A DNA stretch of 14,670 nt from the NCBI GenBank assembly GCA_964483025.1, contig CAYZZT010000016.1, forward strand, positions 1 to 14,670, written 5' to 3'. The first letter of the stretch is position 1; each line of letters starts with the position of its first letter. The notes beneath the pieces are model-generated. The model did no database searches. It worked only from the letters and a program-made list of their open reading frames with translations, and had not been told where the DNA came from. The translations under genes and the position numbers were made by a program. The DNA comes from CAIZIN01 sp964483025 (lineage in GTDB: Bacteria; Patescibacteriota; Minisyncoccia; Phycocordibacterales; CAIZIN01). Of the stretch, positions 6,762-12,704 are shown in pieces.

Positions 6762-6785
6762 ATGTCGAGTAAGCCTACTCGACAT
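6762..6785 (-). terminator. Terminator overlapping the end of yebC
   Basis: A perfect 10-bp stem (ATGTCGAGTA with TACTCGACAT) has a 4-nt loop, followed on the minus strand by AATTTTATAATTTT. The yebC stop TAG lies at the stem-loop boundary, so the last codons are part of the hairpin. Confidence 0.82.
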
Positions 6786-7305
6786 TTGTGTATACACTCT
6801 GCACCTCATCGTTATCTTCCAAATCATTTGTTAGCTTTTCAAGCGTGGTTAAATCTTCGTCAGAAAGATCAACCGTCATATTTGGAACCCACTCCATATT
6901 AGATCTTGTGAAGGCCCAAGAGGCAGAGCCGGGCATAGCAATTTGAAAACCATTTTTGGAAAGAATATGTTTAACCTCTTGTGCTGCTTTATTTCTATTT
7001 TCTGTAAGGGCATCAATCATAATTGCACATCCTCCGGGGCCATATGCCTCGTAGGTGATAGCTTCCATTTGTTCGCCACCAGATTCATTTCCTTTTTTCA
7101 CAGCACGATCAATAACATCTCGAGGCACATTTTCTTTCTTCGCTCTGTCGATCGCCGCTGAAAGAGAAGGGGACAAAAGGTTGCTCCCAGCCTTCTTTGC
7201 TTCCATAGCAATAAGGCGGGCGTATTTAGAATAGACCTTACTTTTCTGTCCATCGGTTTTCCCCTTTTGCACTCGAATTTGGCTCCATTTATTATGACCA
7301 GACAT
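6775..7305 (-). CDS. yebC: YebC/PmpR/TACO1-family protein lacking an internal domain
   Basis: A 176-residue member of the YebC family, described as transcriptional regulators and, more recently, as helpers of ribosomes stalled at proline stretches. The N-terminal domain is classic: MSGHNKWSQIRVQKGKTDGQ, KYARLIAMEAKKAG, ENVPRDVIDRAVKKG. The strand region YEAYGPGGCAIMIDALTENRNKAA follows. Usual members have about 240-250 residues. Here the chain passes from MPGSASWAF (about 132) almost directly to WVPNMTVDLSDEDLTTLEKLTNDLED and the C-terminal VYTN, so the inserted domain of about 65-70 residues (the DE.....E.GAEDVE...F.VYT.P part) is absent. The junction is in frame and both flanks are well kept. 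The start ATG 7305 is certain from the family N-terminus. REP copy A ends 17 nt upstream. Confidence 0.94.
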   Translation of the reverse strand: MSGHNKWSQIRVQKGKTDGQKSKVYSKYARLIAMEAKKAGSNLLSPSLSAAIDRAKKENVPRDVIDRAVKKGNESGGEQMEAITYEAYGPGGCAIMIDALTENRNKAAQEVKHILSKNGFQIAMPGSASWAFTRSNMEWVPNMTVDLSDEDLTTLEKLTNDLEDNDEVQSVYTNVE

Positions 7306-7322
7306 ATTTGTAAGTTTAAAAT

Positions 7323-7390
7323 CGACATAAAATAAGAAGTGTATTCACGACTATATTTTACGTCGTCCTCGGTACTCCGGGGATCCAGGT
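7323..7390 (+). repeat. REP-like bipartite repeat, copy A
   Basis: An AT-rich stem (CGACATAAAATA 7323-7334 with TATTTTACGTCG 7354-7365; 11 of 12 pairs) encloses a 19-nt loop and is followed by the GC-rich hairpin CCTCGG-TACT-CCGGGG and ATCCAGG. It lies directly upstream of yebC and is about 88 bp from the start of copy B. Confidence 0.85.
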
Positions 7391-7410
7391 TTATATTAAT
7401 AATATAAAAA

Positions 7411-7498
7411 TGACACAAAATAAGAAATGCATTCATGACTATATTTTGTGTCATCCTCGAAGCTCGACTGAAAGGAGGGCTATCGGGGATCCAAGTCC
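7411..7498 (+). repeat. REP-like bipartite repeat, copy B
   Basis: The AT-rich stem is a perfect 12 bp (TGACACAAAATA 7411-7422 with TATTTTGTGTCA 7442-7453). The loop AGAAATGCATTCATGACTA nearly matches copy A. The GC-rich part is longer than in copies 1 and A (CCTCGA...TCGGGG with an extra inner segment), then GGATCCAAGTCC as in copy 1. Confidence 0.85.
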
Positions 7499-7517
7499 TG
7501 CATTTCATATGCAATAC

Positions 7518-7685
7518 TCATTTCTTCTGATTATACCCACCTTTCGATTTTTTACCAACTTTAAGGCAGGCTGCCATTGCTTCCTCTGCGGTATCATAAC
7601 CCTTTCCCTTTAATGCTTCTGCAATCTCTTTGTCCCACTTTGCGCGAATAGCCCTTCGTTTTGCACTCTCACTTGAAATTTTCAT
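7518..7685 (-). CDS. 55-residue basic protein, unknown
   Basis: ATG 7685 to TGA 7518-7520 encodes MKISSESAKRRAIRAKWDKE, then IAEALKGKGYDTAEEAMAAC and LKVGKKSKGGYNQKK. It is rich in Lys/Arg/Ala, predicted to be largely helical in two helices, with a basic C-terminal tail, and has no signal peptide. The gene starts 26 nt after the ruvB stop on the same strand and could be co-transcribed. The only upstream ribosome-site candidate is A-rich (AAAAAAGAAAA). The sequence has good codon structure and no in-frame interruption. I do not recognise a family; the basic helical character would suit nucleic-acid binding, which is inference only. Confidence 0.65.
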   Translation of the reverse strand: MKISSESAKRRAIRAKWDKEIAEALKGKGYDTAEEAMAACLKVGKKSKGGYNQKK

Positions 7686-7711
7686 ATTTTTTAATTTTTC
7701 TTTTTTCTTTT

Positions 7712-8695
7712 TTATTTTGAAAGATGCTCATATCCCGCCTCCGTCACAACCCTTCCGCGAGAAGTCCTCTCTATAAACCCAATCTGCAAAAGATACGGCT
7801 CATTAAATTCTTCAATTGTGGCCTCTTCTTCTGAAAGAGACATTGCCAAAGTGTTTAGCCCCACTGGTCCACCTTTAAATTTTTCTATAATTGTTTTCAA
7901 AAGATGTCTGTCGGTTTGTATCAAACCCATTTCATCCACACCAAGAAGGGAAAGCGTTTCTTCCACCACATCTTTGTCTAAATCTTTTTTGTGTACTTGA
8001 GCAAAATCTCGGCAACGTTTTAAAAGATAGTTGGCAGTACGAGGAGTCGAGCGACTCCTTTTCCCAATCTCATGCGAAGCTTCTTCCGTAATTTTTATTC
8101 CAAGAATTTTTGCAGAGCGCATGATAATTTCTCGTATTTCTTCGTGAGAATAAAATTCAAGTTTGAAAACTCCACCAGAAAAACGTGAACGAAGAGGGGA
8201 AGAGATCATTGCAATTCGTGTTGTTGCGGCTACAAGTGTGAAAGGAGGAAGCTCTAGTTGTATTGTTCTTGCTGCGGGACCTTTTCCAATAATAATATCA
8301 AGTACACCAGATTCCATCGCAGGATAAAGAATTTCTTCCACCGCTTTATTGAGTCGGTGGATTTCGTCAATAAATAAAATATCTCCCGGCGCAAGATTTG
8401 TAAGTATTGAAGCGAGCTCACCAATTTTTGTTATTGACGGACCCGAGGTCACTTTCATTTGTGCACCAACCTCTTTTGAAATAAGGTGTGCGAGAGTTGT
8501 TTTTCCTAAACCTGGTGGTCCATAAAAAAGTATATGTTCAGGTGGGTGTTTTCTTTCTTGTGCAGCTTTTAATAAAATTCCTAAATTGTTTTTTATATTT
8601 TTTTGTCCAACGTATTCATCCCACATTGTTGGGCGCAAAGTTTGATCAAGGAAAAGCTCATCTTTTTCGGGTTTGTTTAATGGGTCCTTGGTCAT
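7712..8695 (-). CDS. ruvB: Holliday junction branch migration ATPase RuvB
   Basis: A 327-residue AAA+ motor that, as a hexamer with RuvA, drives branch migration before RuvC cleavage. Walker A is GPPGLGKT (59-66), Walker B DILFIDEIHRLN (105-116), sensor 1 AATTR (156-160), and the arginine finger is in SSPLRSRF (Arg169). The C-terminal winged helix holds GPVGLNTLAMSLSEEEATIE and ends RGRVVTEAGYEHL. The length is near the family's usual 330-350. The frame is open 28 codons further upstream, but that part runs through a terminator hairpin and the promoter. The ATG at 8695 is 9 nt after a perfect TATAAT and starts the expected N-terminus. Confidence 0.97.
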   Translation of the reverse strand: MTKDPLNKPEKDELFLDQTLRPTMWDEYVGQKNIKNNLGILLKAAQERKHPPEHILFYGPPGLGKTTLAHLISKEVGAQMKVTSGPSITKIGELASILTNLAPGDILFIDEIHRLNKAVEEILYPAMESGVLDIIIGKGPAARTIQLELPPFTLVAATTRIAMISSPLRSRFSGGVFKLEFYSHEEIREIIMRSAKILGIKITEEASHEIGKRSRSTPRTANYLLKRCRDFAQVHKKDLDKDVVEETLSLLGVDEMGLIQTDRHLLKTIIEKFKGGPVGLNTLAMSLSEEEATIEEFNEPYLLQIGFIERTSRGRVVTEAGYEHLSK

Positions 8696-8704
8696 AGTGT
8701 GTAT

Positions 8705-8710
8705 ATTATA
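8705..8710 (-). promoter_or_regulatory. ruvB -10 box, near-leaderless
   Basis: A perfect TATAAT on the minus strand, followed by 9 nt (ATACACACT) and ATG. The same TATAAT-ATAC...-ATG layout precedes the pilus ATPase gene. The -35 region (about TTACTA, 17 nt upstream) is poor and lies within a tandem repeat. Confidence 0.65.
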
Positions 8711-8719
8711 TCGCACAAA

Positions 8720-8738
8720 GCAGTAAGTAGTAAGTAGT
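8720..8738. repeat. Short tandem repeat beside a terminator-like hairpin
   Basis: GCAGTAAGTAGTAAGTAGTT contains AGTAAGT repeated with a 7-nt period. It sits between the ruvB -10 and the hairpin at 8747-8781 and may supply the ruvB -35. Confidence 0.5.
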
Positions 8739-8746
8739 TGGCAGAA

Positions 8747-8781
8747 AATTGGCACCCCAACCTTCGGTTGGGGTGCCAATT
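8747..8781. terminator. Strong hairpin between divergent genes
   Basis: A perfect 15-bp stem (AATTGGCACCCCAAC with GTTGGGGTGCCAATT) has a CTTCG loop and T-rich sequence on both sides (GAATTTT on plus, TTTTC on minus). It looks like an intrinsic terminator yet lies between divergent starts (ruvB on minus, the 116-aa gene on plus). Either it insulates the two promoters or it is a remnant of a lost gene. Confidence 0.7.
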
Positions 8782-8840
8782 GAATTTTCTATCGACTACA
8801 GACTAAAAACAAAAAGCTAAAATTGATCGTAATTATCTAC

Positions 8841-8869
8841 TTGACATATGGTTAATAATATGTAATACT
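8841..8869 (+). promoter_or_regulatory. Promoter of the 116-aa exported protein
   Basis: Perfect TTGACA (8841-8846), a 17-nt spacer and AATACT (8864-8869) with an upstream TG (extended -10). This predicts a leader of about 44 nt without a clear Shine-Dalgarno site. Confidence 0.65.
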
Positions 8870-8919
8870 TTTGCTGGTTCATTGCAAAGCTTGGATCAAA
8901 CCAACACTAAAATACTAAA

Positions 8920-9270
8920 ATGAAGACGGTACTAGCTATTATGATGTTCGGTCTTTTCCCCATCAATTTACATGCAGAGGGAGAATACGACACAAAAAGT
9001 ATGACGGTGAAAAAGAATTTGCTTTTTTCTGACGCCATCGGGCGTGAGTTGGCAGAATCAGGGGCGTCGCTCTTTGCACTTCAAACAAATACCAAGACCG
9101 GCAACAGCACACTTCATGTCAAGATTCCAGGAAACAGCATCGTCCAACTCAAGAAAGATGATGAAATCAAATTTAAGTATGGATCAGATGTCTGGTCGCT
9201 TAGGTTTGTCGGAACCAAAGACGGTAAGGTCATGATTGAGGTCAGGCGAGTTGTTGAATCACAGTATTGA
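8920..9270 (+). CDS. Small exported protein, unknown
   Basis: 116 residues. The first 19 or so (MKTVLAIMMFGLFPINLHA) form a Sec-type signal peptide with an A-x-A-like end (LHA before EGEYD), so the mature protein of about 97 residues is probably secreted. It contains a helical part (FSDAIGRELAESGASLF) and a beta-rich part (STLHVKIPGNSIVQLKKDD, VWSLRFVGTKDGKVMIEVRR). No cysteines remain in the mature chain. It has its own consensus promoter and a strong terminator, so it is a single-gene unit. Base composition is richer in G+C than its flanks. No family recognised. The next gene has its own promoter, so functional linkage is not implied. Confidence 0.78.
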   Translation: MKTVLAIMMFGLFPINLHAEGEYDTKSMTVKKNLLFSDAIGRELAESGASLFALQTNTKTGNSTLHVKIPGNSIVQLKKDDEIKFKYGSDVWSLRFVGTKDGKVMIEVRRVVESQY

Positions 9271-9281
9271 AGCGGTCCACG

Positions 9282-9316
9282 AGGCCTTCGCACCCCAGTG
9301 TGCGAAGGCCTTTTTT
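9282..9316 (+). terminator. Terminator of the exported-protein gene
   Basis: A 12-bp perfect stem (AGGCCTTCGCAC with GTGCGAAGGCCT) has a 6-nt loop, then T6. Confidence 0.92.
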
Positions 9317-9319
9317 GTC

Positions 9320-9349
9320 TTTACACCGATAAACAAAAGATGATATTAT
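9320..9349 (+). promoter_or_regulatory. Promoter of the 344-aa gene, leaderless geometry
   Basis: TTTACA (9320-9325), an 18-nt spacer and TATTAT (9344-9349), then 6 nt and ATG 9356. Transcription would start at or next to the start codon. Confidence 0.62.
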
Positions 9350-9355
9350 AGGCCC

Positions 9356-10390
9356 ATGAAAGAGCATTTAGACTTCCACGAAACAAGAGAAAATTCTGTA
9401 AATCCAGAAGACGCCGTTGGGTTATCGGAAGTTGAATTGTGTGAACAGGAAGATCCAAAGGCTAAAACTTCAGAGCCTATTTTAGATTCTAAACGCTTAG
9501 AAAATATTAGGGATTTTAGTAAAAGGTTTTCTGAAGTCCAAAGAAAAGAACTTGCATTTTATATACAATGTAGAAAACGCAAAGGCGTAAATGCTGAGGA
9601 TTTGAAGAAACGAATCAGTGAATTTTATGATGAACAAAATGAAATTAGAAAAGATTGGATAGAAACACAGGCTGAAAGAGATGTTGGTTATCAATCTGAA
9701 AAACGAAAAATACTTTTTCTTCACGGAATACCTGCTTTTAATGATTTTCGAATGTCAGCTGGATATAGACACGCGTTTGATAATTCAATATCGCAAGTCG
9801 AAAAAGCATTAATTGTTGCATTCTTGCAACCCGCAATATCTTCCACAACTATGCACCTCGAAAGTGAAACCCCGAGCCATGAAAGACTTCCCTTTAGGAC
9901 TGGCCTAATTTTAAATGGAGGAAAGATTTTAAATGCATCAGAATTTGACGACGGAACATATACCAAAGGGTTTGATGCGCGTTACAGTAAGTATTTTTCA
10001 AAGCAATCATCAGTACAAACAAATATTGCTGAAAAGACTGAAAGTGCAGTAAAAAGAATTAAAAATAATCAAAATACCAGGGGCTGGAATGAACTTTCTA
10101 TTTACAGACCAGAGATATGTGCTTTGTATGCTGCACTCGAAGAAGGAGAAGTATTAAATAAAATGGAAGAAACTATGCTTAATGAATCAAGTGTATTGCT
10201 AGGAATACCGGTGGTATACCTTAGAAGAAATGGTGATATTATTGATCGTGCATCAAATCAGAAAATAAGTATTAGTGATCTCATGAAGATAAAAATTTCT
10301 ATCGACAAAGAAACAAAAATCCAAAGATTGGAAAATCTACTTCGTTCAAGCAAAGCCGCAGAATCTCGTATTCAAGAAGTAAATCTTTAA
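9356..10390 (+). CDS. 344-residue orphan protein
   Basis: A soluble protein with no signal peptide. Residues 1-45 are acidic and probably disordered. About 45-125 is a highly charged helical or coiled-coil region (KRLENIRDFSKRF, ELAFYIQCRKRKG, EFYDEQNEIRKDW). About 118-300 looks globular, with notable segments LFLHGIPAFNDFRMSAGYRH, FLQPAISSTTMHLES, PFRTGLILNGGKILNASEFD, GWNELSIYRPEICALYAAL and GIPVVYLRRNGDII. The C-terminus is again charged and helical. The order of strand-rich segments around conserved-looking His, Asn and Glu residues suggests an enzyme-like core, but I cannot name a family and make no functional claim. AT-rich codon use is like its neighbours. No terminator is evident after it before the promoter at 10531. 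Confidence 0.8.
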   Translation: MKEHLDFHETRENSVNPEDAVGLSEVELCEQEDPKAKTSEPILDSKRLENIRDFSKRFSEVQRKELAFYIQCRKRKGVNAEDLKKRISEFYDEQNEIRKDWIETQAERDVGYQSEKRKILFLHGIPAFNDFRMSAGYRHAFDNSISQVEKALIVAFLQPAISSTTMHLESETPSHERLPFRTGLILNGGKILNASEFDDGTYTKGFDARYSKYFSKQSSVQTNIAEKTESAVKRIKNNQNTRGWNELSIYRPEICALYAALEEGEVLNKMEETMLNESSVLLGIPVVYLRRNGDIIDRASNQKISISDLMKIKISIDKETKIQRLENLLRSSKAAESRIQEVNL

Positions 10391-10530
10391 AGTAATTTTT
10401 TATATTTAGTAGTATACAATCCCTGTGCGAGCATGGCTTGATGATGTGGGAGGACTAAATACCGATAAGTTAAAGTCTCATAAGGGTATTCTGGCATATT
10501 TTAGGTAAGTGGGTCGAGGACCATTTCCGC
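10391..10530. other. Gene-free stretch, nothing firmly recognised
   Basis: AT-rich at first, then mixed. A TATACA (10413-10418) lies 6 nt before a GTG that opens a 27-codon frame (10425-10508, MRAWLDDVGGLNTDKLKSHK... ending AYFR). There is also a weak AATACC/GGTATT pairing (10458-10490 region). Neither is enough to call a gene. Confidence 0.4.
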
Positions 10531-10559
10531 TTGACAGAAAAACTGTTCTGTGCTAAGAT
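10531..10559 (+). promoter_or_regulatory. Promoter upstream of the 6S-like RNA
   Basis: Perfect TTGACA (10531-10536), a 17-nt spacer and TAAGAT (10554-10559) with extended -10 TGC. This is one of the best promoters in the window; the predicted start is near 10566. Confidence 0.78.
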
Positions 10560-10567
10560 ACTAAAAG

Positions 10568-10587
10568 AGCCAACGGTTGGCTTTTTA
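10568..10587 (+). other. Small hairpin at the predicted 5' end of the transcript
   Basis: AGCCAA (10568-10573) pairs with TTGGCT (10577-10582) around CGG, extended by weak G-T/A-T pairs and followed by T5. It looks like a small terminator, yet it would lie within about 20 nt of the predicted start. It is probably either a 5' stabilising hairpin of the precursor or an early pause/termination site. Confidence 0.5.
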
Positions 10588-10590
10588 TGT

Positions 10591-10767
10591 TGTCTTTACA
10601 TTCAAACTATAAATTTCTAAGCAATTAGGTGTTTCACATTTATTGGCTTTTCTTCGAGGACATTCTGGTATCCCTTGTGGATTACTGGAGTTATCCTTAG
10701 AAGCGTCGTCTCGCTTCTTACATCTGGTAAGAAGTATTGCTTAGAAATTTATGGTCTGAAGAGGACA
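10591..10767 (+). ncRNA. ssrS: Rod-shaped regulatory RNA, probable 6S RNA
   Basis: About 177 nt that fold into one long rod. The closing stem has 17 perfect pairs (10609-10625 with 10736-10752), extended outward to 10591/10767 with a few wobbles and a 3-nt bulge. A large central bubble follows: about 25 unpaired nt on the 5' side, and on the 3' side a 7-bp hairpin (10714-10720 with 10728-10734). The terminal arm is CTTC/GAAG, AGGA/TCCT and an 11-pair stem (10663-10673 with 10679-10690) with a CTTGT loop. An alternative helix AGAAGCG/CGCTTCT (10699-10705, 10712-10718) excludes the bubble hairpin. Length, closing stem, asymmetric bubble with 3' hairpin and apical arm match known 6S RNAs, which bind sigma70-RNA polymerase by mimicking an open promoter. 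A strong promoter precedes and a strong terminator follows. There is no primary-sequence match I can cite. Confidence 0.6.
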
Positions 10768-10803
10768 AAAAATACGTTTCACTTTTGTGGAGCGTATTTT
10801 TTT
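10767..10803 (+). terminator. Terminator of the 6S-like RNA
   Basis: A 16-bp stem (10767-10782 with 10787-10802, two G-T pairs) around TTTT, with an A6 start and T7 end. It can act on both strands. Confidence 0.9.
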
Positions 10804-10907
10804 GCTCTCACATTTTTTATATTACTCAGATTTCATTTAAAGGCAAATGCTTAGTTGGGGAAAACTTTTATAATTTCAGTATCTCGACACGAATTTACGA
10901 ATAAATT
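10804..10907. other. Gene-free AT-rich spacer
   Basis: A TATAAT occurs at 10869-10874 but without a -35 partner and without a following gene. Near 10886-10902 the ACGAAT-type words that build the next palindrome begin. Nothing else seen. Confidence 0.4.
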
Positions 10908-11018
10908 AACACGACACGAATGACACAAATGGACTACGACGAATGACACGAATAGGATACAGATTTCATTGCATTCTATTCGCATCATTCGCACTCATTC
11001 GTGTATTCGTGTCGTGTT
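10908..11018 (-). repeat. Large palindromic array of ACACGAAT words after the pilus ATPase gene
   Basis: A perfect 14-bp inverted repeat (10908-10921 with 11005-11018) encloses a second imperfect pair (10930-10946 with 10974-10990). Both arms consist of tandem CACGAAT/GAATGACAC words. The right arm abuts the stop codon at 11019-11021, so on the minus strand the pilus ATPase mRNA would end in a hairpin of about 110 nt. It may serve as a terminator/3' stabiliser. Confidence 0.65.
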
Positions 11019-12695
11019 TTACGCTTCGCGTAAATCCACCACTCTTTCTAATTCTTCCAAAGTTGTTTTTCCGTTTAGTAATTGAATCACTCCATATTCT
11101 CTAAGTGTTGGAATTCCTTGTTTGTGAGATGAGATTTTAATTTCCCTCTCACTTGGGTTTGTGCGAAGCAAAACTTCAATATCTGCATCTGTTTTAATTC
11201 CTTCGTATAAGCCAACACGCCCTTTATATCCTGTACCATTACATTTATCACAGCCGACAGCTTCATAAATTTTCCCTACAGGAACTTTTTCGAGAGGATC
11301 ATATATTCCGTCTATAATTTCTGTTATAAGTGCTTTGTGAGTTTCTGGTATTTCCACTTCTTTTTTACAAGCTTCACACACACATCTCACCAGACGTTGA
11401 GCTAAAGAAAGTGTAACAGCCGAAGTTATTAATTTTGGATCTACTTCAAGATCTATAAGGCGAGGAAAAGTTCCCGCTGCATTATTTGTGTGGAGCGTAG
11501 AGAAAACAAGGTGGCCTGTTTCCGCTGCTTGTATTGCAACTTCTGCGGTTTCGGCATCACGAATTTCTCCCACCATGATAATGTCAGGGTCTTGTCGCAA
11601 AGCTGCACGAAGCCCTGAAGCAAAAGTGTATCCTTTTTTTGCATCTGTTTGAGTTTGAACAATTCCTGAAAGATGATATTCAATAGGGTCTTCAATTGTA
11701 ATTACTTTTACTTGAGTAGATTGAACTTTTGCAAGTAAAGCATAAAGTGTTGTTGTTTTTCCACTTCCTGTTGGTCCCGTTGTAAGTATCATTCCATTTG
11801 GTTTTCCTGCCTCATGCATAATTACATCAAAAAGCTTTTTTGGAATGCCGAGCTCTTCAAGTGGTACCTGAATAGTTTTTGGATTTAAAATACGCATCAC
11901 CACAGATTCACTATATGCTCCCGGCAAAATTGAGCTTCGTATTTCAATATCTGTATCATAAATACGCACACTAAAACGACCATCTTGAGCTATTGATTTT
12001 AAATTAAGTTTCATTCCTGAAAGAAGTTTTATTCGAGAAAGGAAAAGCTCGTGAGTATCATGGTCGATTTGAAGAATGTCTTGAAGTACACCATCGAGGC
12101 GATACCGCAAGCGTACAGATTTTTCTTCTGGTTCTACATGGATGTCGGAGGAGCCTGTGGCAATAGCGCCCGCCATAACAATTTCTACAATTCTGGAAAT
12201 TTTTGAAGCTTTTTTCATTGAAAGAACATCTTGTATTTTTATTCGAATATCATCTATCGTTCGAACCTCCTTAAGAAGATTTGCAATTTCTTCATTGGAA
12301 ACATCAATTGATCCAGCTTTTGTTTCCATTGCAAATGAAAGATCTTTATATCGAGACCAAGCTTTTTCAAGACTTGCTTTTGAAACCATAAAAACGGTAA
12401 GAGTGTAATTTCTGTCTTCAAGACTTTTTAATGCAAGTTTTGTTTCTTGTGAGTTGGGTGAGAGAATTGCAATATTAAGTTTTTTACCAACACTATCAAA
12501 TATTGCGAGCCCCGCTTCGCGAGCCTCTTTTTCCGGCATTAGTCGAAGTGCATCTGTGTTGATTACCATTACAGAAAGGTCGGCATAATGAAGCCTATAC
12601 TTTTGAGAAAGTATCATAGCTAAATCTTCCTCTTCTTGTATTAGTAAAGTTTTTACTTTCTGATTTTGTTTATCGTCATCAAATTGAATTGGCAT
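11019..12695 (-). CDS. PilB/GspE-family secretion or pilus-assembly ATPase
   Basis: A 558-residue hexameric ATPase that powers type IV pilus extension (or type II secretion) at the inner face of the membrane. The N-terminal 140 residues resemble the MshEN/GspE-N domain. The core has Walker A GPTGSGKT (307-314), the Asp box TIEDPIEYH (333-341), Walker B DIIMVGEIRD (371-380) with catalytic Glu377, the His box TGHLVFSTLHTN (His395, His402), and a zinc-binding CxxC...CxxC (Cys440, 443, 482, 485). All motifs are intact. The frame opens 13 codons upstream, but ATG 12695 (MPIQFDD) lies 9 nt after TATAAT and is preferred. In Patescibacteria this family normally serves type IV pili; the other pil genes are not in the window, so the pilus assignment is by analogy. 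Confidence 0.95.
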   Translation of the reverse strand: MPIQFDDDKQNQKVKTLLIQEEEDLAMILSQKYRLHYADLSVMVINTDALRLMPEKEAREAGLAIFDSVGKKLNIAILSPNSQETKLALKSLEDRNYTLTVFMVSKASLEKAWSRYKDLSFAMETKAGSIDVSNEEIANLLKEVRTIDDIRIKIQDVLSMKKASKISRIVEIVMAGAIATGSSDIHVEPEEKSVRLRYRLDGVLQDILQIDHDTHELFLSRIKLLSGMKLNLKSIAQDGRFSVRIYDTDIEIRSSILPGAYSESVVMRILNPKTIQVPLEELGIPKKLFDVIMHEAGKPNGMILTTGPTGSGKTTTLYALLAKVQSTQVKVITIEDPIEYHLSGIVQTQTDAKKGYTFASGLRAALRQDPDIIMVGEIRDAETAEVAIQAAETGHLVFSTLHTNNAAGTFPRLIDLEVDPKLITSAVTLSLAQRLVRCVCEACKKEVEIPETHKALITEIIDGIYDPLEKVPVGKIYEAVGCDKCNGTGYKGRVGLYEGIKTDADIEVLLRTNPSEREIKISSHKQGIPTLREYGVIQLLNGKTTLEELERVVDLREA

Positions 12696-12704
12696 GTTGG
12701 GTAT

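Noticed and set aside
7323..7498. CRISPR array
   Set aside because: Only two tandem units, no identical direct repeats with unique spacers; they are REP-like stem-loops.
8696..8779. N-terminal extension of ruvB by 28 codons
   Set aside because: It would include the hairpin 8747-8781 and the TATAAT; the RuvB family start fits the ATG at 8695.
10391..10810. tmRNA, SRP RNA or RNase P RNA in the gene-free region
   Set aside because: No tmRNA ends, no GGAAG-type SRP apical motif and no RNase P signature seen; the rod with central bubble fits 6S RNA better.
10869..10874. TATAAT as a promoter
   Set aside because: There is no acceptable -35 at 16-18 nt and no gene or RNA downstream before the palindromic array on the minus gene's 3' side.
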